From CAYOXX01 sp964408025 (lineage in GTDB: Bacteria > Acidobacteriota > DATKUA01): 46,303 nucleotides of DNA. Of the stretch, positions 1-8,695 are shown in pieces (position 1 is the first letter of the stretch; each line of letters begins with the position of its first letter). Where the stretch lies: positions 1 through 46,303 of the forward strand of contig CAYOXX010000017.1 in assembly GCA_964408025.1 (NCBI GenBank), read 5' to 3'. The notes under the pieces are model-generated. The model did no database searches, was not told where the DNA came from, and worked only from the letters and a program-made list of their open reading frames with translations. Both the position numbers and the translations under genes were made by a program.

Positions 1-205
1 GGTCCGGGTTGTAGATCTCGCAACGCAGGTCGATGTAGTCCGCGTCGACGCGCGTGAAGGCCATCACCGGCGCGCCGCGGCGCTCGACGCCGAACGCCGG
101 GAAGCTCTGCACGAACTTCCCTTCGGAGAACAACGCCACGGCGAGCACCTTCGAGGCTACGACCGCGCCCTGCCCGCCGCGTCCGTGGAACCTGATCTCG
201 ATCAT
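1..205 (-). CDS. 2-oxoacid:ferredoxin oxidoreductase gamma subunit, 5' part only
   Basis: The first 68 codons are present and the gene runs off the left edge. The product begins [13 protein letters not shown] and continues with [17 protein letters not shown], which is the hallmark N-terminus of the gamma subunit of pyruvate or other 2-oxoacid:ferredoxin oxidoreductases. These enzymes oxidatively decarboxylate a 2-oxoacid to acyl-CoA and reduce ferredoxin, or run in reverse, in the cytoplasm of anaerobes. The start is well supported: AGGAGG lies six bases upstream (212-217). The substrate (pyruvate, 2-oxoglutarate or branched 2-oxoacids) cannot be told from this subunit, and the alpha, beta and delta subunits are probably outside the window. 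The NifU-like gene upstream points the same way with 205 bp between them. Confidence 0.9.
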
Positions 206-410
206 GCAGCGCCTCCTGGAAAACGCCGCGGGCTTCCGGCCGGTGCCGGGGGACGAGGGGAGTGGCCAAGAGGGCGGCGTGAAGTTGGTTTTATGTGGTG
301 GCTAAACCGGGGAGGAGGTGCGCCCCCCAACCCGGTGGTCTCAGCCGGTGATTCTCGCCATCGTCCGCGACGCGAAGCGAGTCCGTGCGCCCGCGATTTC
401 ATAACGAGCT

Positions 411-644
411 TCAGTAGGGTACCGCTTCGATCCGCTCGATCTCGGGCACCAGCTCGCGCACGCGCACCTCGACCCCATGCTTCAGGGTCATCTGTGCCAT
501 CGGGCAGCCGCTGCAGGCCCCGGTAAGGCGCACGGTGACCACCTTGTCTTCTATGCCAACCAGTTCGATATCTCCACCGTCCGCCTGCAGGGCGGGGCGG
601 ATGGTTTCCAGAGCGCGTTCGACCTGTGTCTCGATCTCGCTCAT
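411..644 (-). CDS. NifU-like C-terminal domain Fe-S scaffold protein
   Basis: A 77-aa protein consisting only of the NifU C-terminal domain. It has the family core IRPxLQADGGDIELV near residues 15-30 and the cluster-binding CxxC in the motif ACSGCPMAQ around residues 43-51. Such stand-alone NifU/Nfu domains carry and deliver Fe-S clusters in the cytoplasm. The ATG is preceded by GGAGA six bases away. It lies upstream of a ferredoxin oxidoreductase subunit, whose partner subunits are Fe-S proteins, so a supply role is plausible but is inference from position. Length matches stand-alone Nfu proteins of about 75-80 residues. Confidence 0.92.
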   Translation of the reverse strand: MSEIETQVERALETIRPALQADGGDIELVGIEDKVVTVRLTGACSGCPMAQMTLKHGVEVRVRELVPEIERIEAVPY

Positions 645-692
645 GCAGCGTCTCCAGCGTTAGAGAGCCGAAGCTCGTTCAGATTGGGGGGA

Positions 693-721
693 TGTTAACA
701 CCCGCCCGGCGGGGGAGTCAA
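693..721 (-). promoter_or_regulatory. Candidate sigma-70 promoter for the NifU-like gene
   Basis: On the minus strand TTGACT (716-721) is followed after 17 bp by TTAACA (693-698), about 50 bp upstream of the NifU-like start. The -35 is near consensus and the -10 is weak. The spacer is a GC-rich self-complementary stretch (CCCGCC/GGCGGG). Confidence 0.4.
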
Positions 722-822
722 GGAAGCGCCCCGGGCGGCTTGCGCGGCGGCGCCACGGCACCTAAACTGCTTCTAAAATTACGTCGCTGAAGACTAAACC
801 TGCAGATAGGAGCAGTGAGAAG

Positions 823-2823
823 ATGTTCCTGACGTTCAGACGTTTCGCATTGTATGTCGGTCTCGTTGCGTCCGCCGCCTGCTGGGCCACGGCTCAGGAT
901 CAGGCGACGCTGACGCCGGAGATCGTGGAGAGCCTGCGTAGCGTTGCGCAGGCGGTGATCTCGCCCGATGGCACCAAGGTCGCCTGCGTCCTCAGCGTCC
1001 CCCGGGAGCCGGCTGAAGAGCCGGGACCTTCGCACGCCGAGATCTGGGTTATCTCGTTCGAGGGCGGCGTGGCACGCCCTTACGTCGCAGGCGCGGGGCG
1101 GGCCACCTCGATCGCCTGGTCACCCGACGGCAGCGAGCTGGCTTTTTTGAGCGATCGGGGCGACGGCACCCAGGTCTTCGCCATCCCGATCGAGGGCGGT
1201 GAAGCACGGCCGCTCACGTCCTCGACCACCAGCATCAGCACTTACCGCTGGTCGCCGGACGGCGGCTCGATCGCCTACGTGGCTAGCGATCCGCTCGGCG
1301 AGGAGGAGCAGGCTGCGCACGATGCCGGCAGGGACTGGAGGGTGGTCGACTGGGACTACCGCCACCGCCGCATCCACGTGGTCGACCTGGAGGGCGGCGA
1401 GGACCGCGTCGTGACGCCAGCGGAGTACACCGTCTGGGCCTTTAACTGGTCCCCGTGCGGCCGCTACTTCGTCATCGCCGCCAGCGATATCCCGACCACC
1501 GACGCCTCCTACATGTTCAAGCACATCTGCGTGGTCGATATCGCGGACGGCTCCCGCCGCCTGCTCTGCGCGACCGAGGGCAAGCGAGGGACGCCGGCCT
1601 GGTCGCCCGGCGGCGGGGCGATAACCTGGAACGGCGCCGTCGACCTCTATGACGAGACGATGGGCAGCCTCTTCGTCGTCCCGGCCGAGGGCAGCGAGGC
1701 GGTCAACCTGACGCCTGATTACGAGGGCACAGTGATGTCGTTCTCCTGGCTCGACGACGAGACCATCGCCTACACGGCACTCGAGCGGCAGCACACCCTC
1801 CTCTACCTGCAGTCCGCGGCCGGCGGAGAGCCGCGGCGAGTTACCGGAGTAGGACCGATTTTCACCTCTGCCGACTTCAGCGGCGACGGATTGCGCTTCG
1901 CCGTGAGAGCGAGCACGGCCACCCACCCCAACGAGCTGTTCGTCGGCGAGGCCGGGGACTGGACGCTCGAGCGTCTGACCGACAGCAACCCGGCGCTGCA
2001 AGACATGCGCTTCGGTGAGCAGGAGATCGTGAGCTGGACGGCCAGCGACGGCCTCGAGCTCGAGGGGGTACTGATCAAGCCGGTCGGATTCCGCCAGGGC
2101 GAGCGCTACCCGCTTGTGGCGCAGATCCACGGTGGCCCCGAAGGGGCCTACATGGACGGCTGGAACACCTCCTACAGCCGCTGGAGCCAGATGCTGGCGG
2201 GGCGCGGCTACGTCGTCTTCCAGCCCAACTACCGCGCCAGCATCGGCCGCGGCGTGGCCTTCGGCAAGGCCGACCACTTCGACCTGGGCGGCCGCGAGTT
2301 CCAGGACGTCGTCGACGGCATCGACCACCTGATCGAGATCGGCATGGTCGATCCCGATAGGGTGGGTATCGGCGGCGGCTCCTACGGTGGCTACTTCTCC
2401 GCCATCGCCGCCACCAGGTTCAGCGACCGCTTTGCGGCATCTATCGTCTTCGCCGGCATCACAAATTGGTTCTCTTTCCAGGGCACGAGCGACATCCCCT
2501 GGGAGAACACGCTTGTGCACTGGGAGCAGAAATGGTATGAGCACCCGTCCGAAACCTGGTCCGGCTCGCCGATGGCCTACATCCGCGACGCCCGCACGCC
2601 GACCCTCATCGCCCACGGCGAGCGCGACCTGCGCGTGCCGCTGGGCCAGGGCTGGGAGCTCTATACAGGGATGCGCTTCGTCGGTTGCCCGGTCGAGTTC
2701 GTCATCTACCCCCGCGAGCCCCACGGCCTGCGGGAGCTGGCCCACCGGCTCGACTACGCCGCCCGTGCCATCGCCTGGTTCGACCGCTACCTGATGAATC
2801 GGGGGGCCGAAGGGTCTGACTGA
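823..2823 (+). CDS. Secreted S9-family serine peptidase (prolyl oligopeptidase fold)
   Basis: A 666-aa protein with an N-terminal signal peptide (hydrophobic stretch ending near WATAQ), a beta-propeller half with repeated WSPDG-like blades (residues about 30-390), and a C-terminal alpha/beta hydrolase. The nucleophile is in GGGSYGGY near residue 520, the acid in GERDLRVP near 602 and the histidine in REPHGL near 634, so the triad is complete. The family includes dipeptidyl and acylaminoacyl peptidases that cleave short peptides; the propeller excludes folded proteins. It is expected to act in the periplasm or outside. It stands alone: divergent from the NifU-like gene and convergent with the DUF342 gene. 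Exact specificity cannot be read from sequence. Confidence 0.9.
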   Translation: MFLTFRRFALYVGLVASAACWATAQDQATLTPEIVESLRSVAQAVISPDGTKVACVLSVPREPAEEPGPSHAEIWVISFEGGVARPYVAGAGRATSIAWSPDGSELAFLSDRGDGTQVFAIPIEGGEARPLTSSTTSISTYRWSPDGGSIAYVASDPLGEEEQAAHDAGRDWRVVDWDYRHRRIHVVDLEGGEDRVVTPAEYTVWAFNWSPCGRYFVIAASDIPTTDASYMFKHICVVDIADGSRRLLCATEGKRGTPAWSPGGGAITWNGAVDLYDETMGSLFVVPAEGSEAVNLTPDYEGTVMSFSWLDDETIAYTALERQHTLLYLQSAAGGEPRRVTGVGPIFTSADFSGDGLRFAVRASTATHPNELFVGEAGDWTLERLTDSNPALQDMRFGEQEIVSWTASDGLELEGVLIKPVGFRQGERYPLVAQIHGGPEGAYMDGWNTSYSRWSQMLAGRGYVVFQPNYRASIGRGVAFGKADHFDLGGREFQDVVDGIDHLIEIGMVDPDRVGIGGGSYGGYFSAIAATRFSDRFAASIVFAGITNWFSFQGTSDIPWENTLVHWEQKWYEHPSETWSGSPMAYIRDARTPTLIAHGERDLRVPLGQGWELYTGMRFVGCPVEFVIYPREPHGLRELAHRLDYAARAIAWFDRYLMNRGAEGSD

Positions 2824-2886
2824 GCCCCGAGTGGCTTCCACGGCGACTCGATTCCCCCGGCGCCGCGGGAGAGGGGCGAGGGCGAA

Positions 2887-4530
2887 TTACATGTGTTGCA
2901 TATGGATCCAGTAGCGCGGCAGGGGGCCTTTCTCCTGCGCTTCGGCTAGCTCCTTGCTGCTCCGCTTGCGCTCCTGGAAGGTTATGCGACTCATGTCCTC
3001 TTTGACGACCAGCCGCGCGTGGGCGCTGGAGAGCTTGGTGCCAGCCAGCACCTTGCCCGTTATCCTTATCTTGGGCGGCTCCTTGAGCTCGACCTCCTGC
3101 GACGTTATCTTCTCATGCTGACGCTCGAGCTCCTCGAGGGTCTTCCTAAGCTTGGCTACTTCCCGCTCCTGCGAGTGGTATTCGGGCCTTATCGAGGCGA
3201 TCTCGCCTTCCAGCTCCCCGATCCGCTCTTTCAGGGATTCAATCTGCTCTTCAATCTCGTCGGAGCGGCTCTTTAACATTTCCTGCTGCTCTGCGTCGCC
3301 GCCGCCTTGCTCGATCCGCGCGCCCAGCGACTCGAACTCGAGCTCGAGTTGTGATAGCTCCTTCTTTTTCTTGTTCAGCTCATCGATACCGTCCAGGAGG
3401 GGCGCCATTTCTTCGTTCTTCTGGTGGATCTGGCCCTCGATATCGACCTTCTTGTGCACCAATTCGCCGATCTTCTCCTGCGTAATCGGGTCGATGCCGA
3501 AGATCAGCGTCGCCCGGCTGGCCTCGGAGCTGAGGTTGACGCACTGCACGCCTTTGAGGCTCATCACGGTGCCGCCGATGATGGTCTGGGCCTTGGTGAC
3601 GCCGCTGGAGCGGATATCGGAGTTGATGACGCTCAGCTTCACGTTGACGTCGCCGACGCTGGTGACGGCCGCGTTGTCGATGAAGCGGGCGATGACGCTG
3701 CCGCCGGCGCTCACTTTGCCGCCCAGGATGCCGCCGCCGATGACGACGTCCTCACCGGCCTTGACGACGGCGTTTTTTTCGACGCCGCGGATGCGGACCG
3801 ACTTGGCGTTTACTTCGAAGCCCGCATGAACAACTCCCCGGACATCGACGCCGCCGGGGTAGATCAGATTCCCGGTATGAATGTCGATGTTGCCGTCGAC
3901 GATCCAGTTCTCGTCGACCTCGATCCTACCCTTGTCGTCGAGGCGCGGCCCGCCCTCGATCTTGGCGACGTAGCGGCCGTCCTGGACCTCCACGTTGCGG
4001 CCGGGCTTGAGCCCCTCGGCCAGCTCGATGTCGGCTCGTATCTCCTTGCCGGTGACGGAGCGGCCGTGGATCGGATCGGTTCCCGGAATCAGCATCGCCA
4101 CCTCGTCGCCCGCGCTGACGAAGGGGAGCGGCCCCCGGTCGCGGTAGTCGATCCTGTCTTTCTCGCTCTTCGCACCCCGGAGCGCGTAGGGATCGGTAGC
4201 GAACTTGTAATCTATTTCCGGCGGCTTGCCGGGCACCGCTGGCCGCCCGCGGGCGACGACGACGGCCCGCAGGGCGTCGCCCGCCCCGGAGATTCGCTGC
4301 AGCGCCTCTTCGTCGACGCCGAAGGAGACTCCCGACTTCTCCAGCGCGCTCTTGAGCTTCGCTTCCTCCAGCGCCGGCAGCCTCGGATTAGGCGTGTAGG
4401 AGAGGAACGCGGTCAGCCCCCCCTCGTCGGTCTCGATCCGAATGCCGTCGCGGTTGTAGAGGCTGCGCGAAGGCGCCGGAGGACGGTCGGCACTAGGCTT
4501 ATCCGTTCCCGCTAAATTATTCTTGGTCAT
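2887..4530 (-). CDS. FapA-like polymer-forming protein (DUF342)
   Basis: A 547-aa cytoplasmic protein. Residues about 30-110 form a variable N-terminal region, about 110-340 the DUF342/FapA core with beta-helix-like repeats rich in G-V-x-V-x-G steps (GVVHAGFEV, GGGILGGKV), and about 365-490 a long charged coiled coil. FapA-domain proteins occur in many lineages, in some cases linked to polar localisation, flagella or surface structures; the molecular role is unsettled. I chose the ATG giving MTKNN. A longer frame would begin at a TTG inside the 12-bp direct repeat upstream, which is unlikely. The sigma-like gene lies upstream on the same strand, 160 bp away, so the pair may form one regulatory unit. 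Confidence 0.85.
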   Translation of the reverse strand: MTKNNLAGTDKPSADRPPAPSRSLYNRDGIRIETDEGGLTAFLSYTPNPRLPALEEAKLKSALEKSGVSFGVDEEALQRISGAGDALRAVVVARGRPAVPGKPPEIDYKFATDPYALRGAKSEKDRIDYRDRGPLPFVSAGDEVAMLIPGTDPIHGRSVTGKEIRADIELAEGLKPGRNVEVQDGRYVAKIEGGPRLDDKGRIEVDENWIVDGNIDIHTGNLIYPGGVDVRGVVHAGFEVNAKSVRIRGVEKNAVVKAGEDVVIGGGILGGKVSAGGSVIARFIDNAAVTSVGDVNVKLSVINSDIRSSGVTKAQTIIGGTVMSLKGVQCVNLSSEASRATLIFGIDPITQEKIGELVHKKVDIEGQIHQKNEEMAPLLDGIDELNKKKKELSQLELEFESLGARIEQGGGDAEQQEMLKSRSDEIEEQIESLKERIGELEGEIASIRPEYHSQEREVAKLRKTLEELERQHEKITSQEVELKEPPKIRITGKVLAGTKLSSAHARLVVKEDMSRITFQERKRSSKELAEAQEKGPLPRYWIHMQHM

Positions 4531-4567
4531 TTCCGCTAAGTGGTGATTCGATTTCCAAGCTTGCTTC

Positions 4568-4600
4568 GACAAGTATAACCTATCGCATGACAAGTATAAC
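4568..4600 (-). repeat. Two 12-bp direct repeats 21 bp apart upstream of the DUF342 gene
   Basis: GACAAGTATAAC occurs at 4568-4579 and identically at 4589-4600, a 21-bp period equal to two helical turns. They lie between sigma-like factor A and the DUF342 gene. On the coding strand each copy contains TATACT. The spacing fits a tandem operator or an activator/sigma binding site. Confidence 0.6.
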
Positions 4601-4623
4601 AGAACGAGGATGTTAAATCACAA
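4593..4623 (-). promoter_or_regulatory. Possible promoter overlapping the direct repeat
   Basis: On the minus strand TTGTGA (4618-4623) lies 19 bp before TATACT (4593-4598), which is inside the distal copy of the 12-bp repeat. This would start transcription upstream of the DUF342 gene. The match is moderate and the repeat might instead be recognised by an alternative sigma factor. Confidence 0.3.
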
Positions 4624-4690
4624 TCTACTCTCTAGGAAGAGGTTGCAAAGTAAGAGAAGAAAAGGCGTAAGGGCTCGGTCATACCCCTCG

Positions 4691-5323
4691 CTAGTCGTAA
4701 GGGCGTTTGAACTTGATAACCTTGAATCCCTTGTTTAGCTTGCACCGCAGGCATTTGATCACCTGCTCCTGCGCACGCTGCCCCTGCTTGCGGGCGGTGT
4801 CCATGTAGATGCCGAGTTCGGCGGCTATCTCTCTCCACTTCTTGAATTCCTGGTAGTGCATCAGGAACGGCTTGCGGATCTTCTCGTCGAGTTGCGAGAC
4901 GCAGTGCTCGAATACTTCGCGCAGCTGCTTGTCGTAGACCTCCATTTCCGGAGGGAACAGCGCCGGTGTTTCCTCGCTCAGGAGGGTCATGATCGCGGCT
5001 TCGTTGTCGATCCCGTGGAGGCGGCGCTTTTCCCGCGCCCTGCGCTTGCTGAAGCTGATGATCTCGTTCTTGGCGATCCTGGTCACCCAGGCCTTGTAGT
5101 TGTCGCTGTTTTTGATCCGCGGCAACCCCCGAATGATCCTGAGGAAGATCTGGTTGAAGAGATCCTGCTGATGGTCTTCGGGAATGCCGAAGAGATGGAG
5201 GAAGTAGTAGACCAGGCGGTGAAAGCGCGTGTGCAGCTCTCTGGCGAGGCTGTGAACTCTTTGCGGTTCACCGGAGTCGAGGAGCTCGCTGAAAATTCGC
5301 TTCTCTACAGGAGTACTCTTCAT
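4691..5323 (-). CDS. ECF-like sigma-70 family factor A
   Basis: A 210-aa protein with a region-2-like segment (DLFNQIFLRIIRGL, then WVTRIAKNEI and a basic RR) around residues 55-100 and a region-4 helix-turn-helix (KWREIAAELGIYMDTARKQ) around 155-185. Such proteins direct RNA polymerase to a small promoter set. It is closely related along its whole length to the factor encoded at 22709-23320: EPQR, YYFL, DLFNQIFL, IAKNEI and EIRKPFL are shared. The basic Lys-rich tail (KLNKGFKVIKFKRP) is absent from factor B. The start is uncertain: a TTG four codons upstream (5335) is also possible because AGGA abuts the chosen ATG. No anti-sigma gene is adjacent; the DUF342 gene follows. Confidence 0.8.
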   Translation of the reverse strand: MKSTPVEKRIFSELLDSGEPQRVHSLARELHTRFHRLVYYFLHLFGIPEDHQQDLFNQIFLRIIRGLPRIKNSDNYKAWVTRIAKNEIISFSKRRAREKRRLHGIDNEAAIMTLLSEETPALFPPEMEVYDKQLREVFEHCVSQLDEKIRKPFLMHYQEFKKWREIAAELGIYMDTARKQGQRAQEQVIKCLRCKLNKGFKVIKFKRPYD

Positions 5324-5536
5324 TCCTGCCTGCAAGTGTCGATGCTGCGGCCCTGAGCCTGCCTTTTCGCTCTGCTCCGGCTATCCGCCCGGCGAGGTCG
5401 GTGAGTCGTGGACTGTCGCGCAATGCGGATGCCGAAGCGAGCCTATTATGACTTAGGCCACGGCGGATTTCAACAGGTGAAAAAGAGGTGCCCGATCGCG
5501 CCCGCTCCCGCCGACTGTGTTACGATACGCGCCGGG

Positions 5537-6694
5537 ATGGACCCGGACTTGCGCATCGCCATCGACATCCGCCCGGCGCTGCTGCGGGGCACGGGGGTTG
5601 GGACCTTCGTCGAGCAGCTGGTCAGCGCCCTCGACTCGCTGGACGGCGGCCACCGCCTGCTGCTCTTCACGAGCTCCTGGAGTGACCGCTGGCCCCGCGG
5701 GCGCCTGGAGGGCCTGCAGCGCTCGCAGCTGTTCGACCGGCGCTGGCCGGTGAGGCTCCTCGACCTGCTCTGGCACCGGCTCGGCTGGCCGCCGGTCGAG
5801 CGCTTCGTCGGCCCCGCCGACGTGCTGCACTCCCCGACCCCGCTGCTGCTTCCCGGCCGCGGCGCGAAGGTTGTGACGCTGCACGACCTGCACTTCCTGC
5901 GCCACCCGGAGCACACCCGCGGCGAGGTGCGCCGCGACTACGCCGGCTTGCTGCGCCGCCACCTGGCCGGCGCCGACGCCGTCGTCGCCGTCTCGGAGGC
6001 CACGGCTCACGAGGCCGAGGAGATGCTTGGTCTGGCGCCGGAGCGCGTCGTCGTCTGCGGCGAAGACGCCGCACCGTTGTTCGACCGGCCGCCGTCGGAG
6101 AGCGAACTGAGGGATTCCAAATCGCTGGCCCCGCAGCCGTTCTTCCTCTTCGTCGGTACCATCGAGCCTCGCAAGAACCTGCCGAACCTGCTGCGTGCCT
6201 ACGCCGCCCTGCAGACGCTGCACCCGGAGCTACGCCTGGTGCTGGCCGGTGAGAGGGGTTGGGGGCTGGGACCGTTCGAGGAGGCACTGGATTCCCTGCC
6301 CGAGCCGTCGAGGGTGGTCGTCACCGGCTACCGGGACCAGGTCGCCCTGCGGGCCCTCTACCACCGGGCGGTCGCTCTGGTGATGCCGTCGCTGTGCGAG
6401 GGCTTCGGCCTGCCGCTGGTCGAGGCGATGGCCTGCGGCTGCCCGCTGATCGCCGCCGAGCGGAGCGCCATGCCCGAGGTAGCGGGGGAAGCCGCCCTCT
6501 ACTGGCGCGGAGACCGCCCCGGAGAGCTCGCTGCGCTGATGGAGAAGTTGCTCGCCGACAGCGAACTCCGCGACGATCTGGTCGCCAGGGGCCGCCGCCG
6601 CCGCCGCGCCTTCAGCTGGCGCAAGAGCGCCGAGACGGTGCTGGCCCTCTACCGCGACCTGGCCGGAGGAGAGAGGGGGCTGAGAGGCTCGTGA
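5537..6694 (+). CDS. Glycosyltransferase family 4 (first of a tandem pair)
   Basis: A 385-aa GT-B glycosyltransferase. The N-terminal domain starts RIAIDIRPALLRGTGVG, the central linker holds FLFVGTIEPRKNL near residue 200, and the C-terminal donor site is EGFGLPLVEAMACG near 290, including the E(x7)E motif typical of retaining GT4 enzymes. It transfers an activated sugar to a membrane or polysaccharide acceptor at the cytoplasmic face; donor and acceptor are unknown. The frame is open further upstream to a GTG at 5408, but this ATG gives the usual family length and N-terminus. It overlaps the next gene by 4 bp (GTGA), so the two are probably translationally coupled. Confidence 0.9.
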   Translation: MDPDLRIAIDIRPALLRGTGVGTFVEQLVSALDSLDGGHRLLLFTSSWSDRWPRGRLEGLQRSQLFDRRWPVRLLDLLWHRLGWPPVERFVGPADVLHSPTPLLLPGRGAKVVTLHDLHFLRHPEHTRGEVRRDYAGLLRRHLAGADAVVAVSEATAHEAEEMLGLAPERVVVCGEDAAPLFDRPPSESELRDSKSLAPQPFFLFVGTIEPRKNLPNLLRAYAALQTLHPELRLVLAGERGWGLGPFEEALDSLPEPSRVVVTGYRDQVALRALYHRAVALVMPSLCEGFGLPLVEAMACGCPLIAAERSAMPEVAGEAALYWRGDRPGELAALMEKLLADSELRDDLVARGRRRRRAFSWRKSAETVLALYRDLAGGERGLRGS

Positions 6695-7824
6695 GGATCG
6701 CCGTCGATGCGCGCGAGCTGGAGGGCCGGCCGACCGGCGTGGGCCGCTACCTCGGCGGCCTCCTGCGCAGCTGGCTCGCCGCCGGCGGCTGCGAGCAATT
6801 CCTCCTCTACCATCGCGGCGAGCTGCAATACCCCGACTGGGCGAACGGCGAGAGTGTGGAATTCAGGCTACCCCCGCGCGGCCTGGTGCCGGCTGGCGCC
6901 TACTGGGAGCAGGTCGTGCTGCCCCGCGCACTGCGCCGGGACCGGCCCGACGTCCTCTTCGCTCCTGCGGGGACGTTGCCCCTTTCCTGGCGCGGGCCGT
7001 CGGTCCTGACGGTGCTCGACCTCTCGTTCGAGGCTCACCCGGAGTGGTTCGGCTACAGGGAGCGCTGGCGCAGGCGGCTGCTGGCGCGCGCGTCGGCGCG
7101 GCGCGCCGATCTGATTCTGGCCATCTCGCGGTTCACAAAGGGCGAGGTGCTGTCCCGCTACCGCGTGCCGGCCGACTCGGTCCGGGTCGTTCACCTCGGC
7201 GTTGACGATTCGCTCCGCGAAGCTCCCTTTACTCCGGAGGCAGAGCTGCGCGAGCGGATCGGCTTCTCCGGCCCGCTGGCGCTGATGGTCGGCTCGATCT
7301 TCGAGAGGCGGTTTCCGCTGCGCTGCATCGGCGCCTTCCGCCACCTGCGCGACGCGGGCATCGGCCTGGTAATCGCTGGCGACGACCGCCGCCGGCGCCG
7401 CTCAGACCTACGCGCCGAGATCCGCGAAATGGGCCTCGCCGACAGGGTCTTCTGGCTGCGCTACTGTCCGGAAGAAGACCTCTGCGGCCTGCTGCGCTGC
7501 GCGCGGCTGGTGCTCTATCTCTCCAGCTACGAGGGGTTTGGCCTGCCGCCGCTGGAGGCGATGAGCTTCGGCGTGCCGGCCGTTGTCTCGGCCAGGGGCG
7601 CCCTGCGGGAAGTCTACGAGGGCGCCGCCCTGATGGTCGAGAACGAGAGCGAGGAAGCGATAGCCGCCGCCGTCCGCTCACTCGACGCCGACGGTGATCT
7701 GCGCGACGGACTGGTCGAAGCGGGCGAGCGGTTGGTGCGGGAGTTCACTCTGGAGCGCTGCGCCGCGCGCACCCTCGAGTCGATCCTGAAAACCGCCCAG
7801 GGCGGGGGCGGGGGAGGGCGATAG
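6691..7824 (+). CDS. Glycosyltransferase family 4 (second of the pair)
   Basis: A 377-aa GT-B glycosyltransferase starting with GTG that overlaps the stop of the upstream gene. A purine-rich ribosome site (GGAGGAGAGAGG) lies just before. It begins RIAVDARELEGRPTGVG, matching the start of the upstream enzyme, and ends with the donor motif YEGFGLPPLEAMSFG near residue 280. The two look like an ancient tandem duplication that has diverged strongly. The upstream enzyme has VGTIEPRKN at the hinge; here the equivalent is MVGSIFERRF, which lacks the usual R-K pair, so sugar-nucleotide contacts may differ. Probably builds the same glycan as its neighbours. Confidence 0.88.
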   Translation: MRIAVDARELEGRPTGVGRYLGGLLRSWLAAGGCEQFLLYHRGELQYPDWANGESVEFRLPPRGLVPAGAYWEQVVLPRALRRDRPDVLFAPAGTLPLSWRGPSVLTVLDLSFEAHPEWFGYRERWRRRLLARASARRADLILAISRFTKGEVLSRYRVPADSVRVVHLGVDDSLREAPFTPEAELRERIGFSGPLALMVGSIFERRFPLRCIGAFRHLRDAGIGLVIAGDDRRRRRSDLRAEIREMGLADRVFWLRYCPEEDLCGLLRCARLVLYLSSYEGFGLPPLEAMSFGVPAVVSARGALREVYEGAALMVENESEEAIAAAVRSLDADGDLRDGLVEAGERLVREFTLERCAARTLESILKTAQGGGGGGR

Positions 7825-7825
7825 C

Positions 7826-8695
7826 GTGGACCGCCTGCAGGTCGTGGTAGTCAGCTACAACAACGAGCGTACGATCGCCGACTGCCTGGCGGCGGCCGAG
7901 ACGGCCTGCAAGGGCTTCCGGGCGAAAATCACACTGGTCGATAACGCCTCGACGGACGGCACCGCCGACGTCGCCGAGGATCGTTACCTGGAGGCGAAGG
8001 TCATCCGGCTCCGCGAGAACATCGGCTTCGCCGCCGGCAACAACCTGGTGCTGGAGGAGTGCCGGGCGCCCCTGGTGCTCCTTCTCAATCCCGATACCTC
8101 GATAAGTCCAGACGCGATTACCATCCTGGCGGAGGCGCTCGAGCGGCACCGCGACGCGGCGTTAGCCGGGCCGCGTTTGGTCTACGCCGACGGCTCGGCG
8201 CAGGTCTCGTTCGGCCCCTTCCCCGGTCCGCTGCGCGACCTGCGCCAGCGCAAGCTTGTGCTCGGCTGCAGGCGCGGCGACAGCGAGGCGGTCGGGAAGG
8301 TGGAGCGAATGATGTCGTCTCTCTTCTTCCCGGACTGGGTGAGCGGCGCCTGCTTTCTGGCCCGCACCGCCGCCCTGCGGGGCGTCGGTTTCTTCGACGC
8401 CGACTTCTTCCTCTACCTCGAGGACGTCGATCTCTGCCGCCGGCTGCGCGCCGCCGGCTGGCGCGTGCTGGTGGAGCCGCGGGCCCGCTGCCTCCACCTC
8501 GAGGGCCACAGCCATCCCGATCCCGCGACGATGAGGGATCGCTTCCGCCGCAGCCGGTTGCTCTACGAGAACAAGCACGGCTCCCGCCTCGGCTTCCTGA
8601 TCTACAAGCTGCTGAGAGCGCGCGACGTGCCGATGCGCTACGACCCGCGGAGGCGCTTCGCGCCGGCCCGCGCAGGCGAGCGGGGGCCGAGGTGA
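7826..8695 (+). CDS. Glycosyltransferase family 2, rhamnosyltransferase-like
   Basis: A 289-aa GT-A enzyme starting at GTG, one base after the previous stop. It shows VVVVSYNNERTI at the N-terminus, the nucleotide-binding VDNASTDGT near residue 38, the metal-binding LLNPDTS near 92, and the acceptor-side FLYLEDVDLCRRLR near 195. This pattern is typical of WbbL-like rhamnosyltransferases acting on surface polysaccharides or lipid-linked glycans. The tight spacing with two GT4 genes argues for one glycan pathway. The actual sugar is inferred from family resemblance only. It overlaps the downstream pgeF by 4 bp. Confidence 0.88.
   Translation: MDRLQVVVVSYNNERTIADCLAAAETACKGFRAKITLVDNASTDGTADVAEDRYLEAKVIRLRENIGFAAGNNLVLEECRAPLVLLLNPDTSISPDAITILAEALERHRDAALAGPRLVYADGSAQVSFGPFPGPLRDLRQRKLVLGCRRGDSEAVGKVERMMSSLFFPDWVSGACFLARTAALRGVGFFDADFFLYLEDVDLCRRLRAAGWRVLVEPRARCLHLEGHSHPDPATMRDRFRRSRLLYENKHGSRLGFLIYKLLRARDVPMRYDPRRRFAPARAGERGPR

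Noticed and set aside
1120..2841. Long open frame of 573 codons antisense to the S9 peptidase gene
   Set aside because: It is a by-product of high GC content: low-complexity Ala/Val/Arg/Gly, no motifs, and the sense frame encodes a complete known enzyme.
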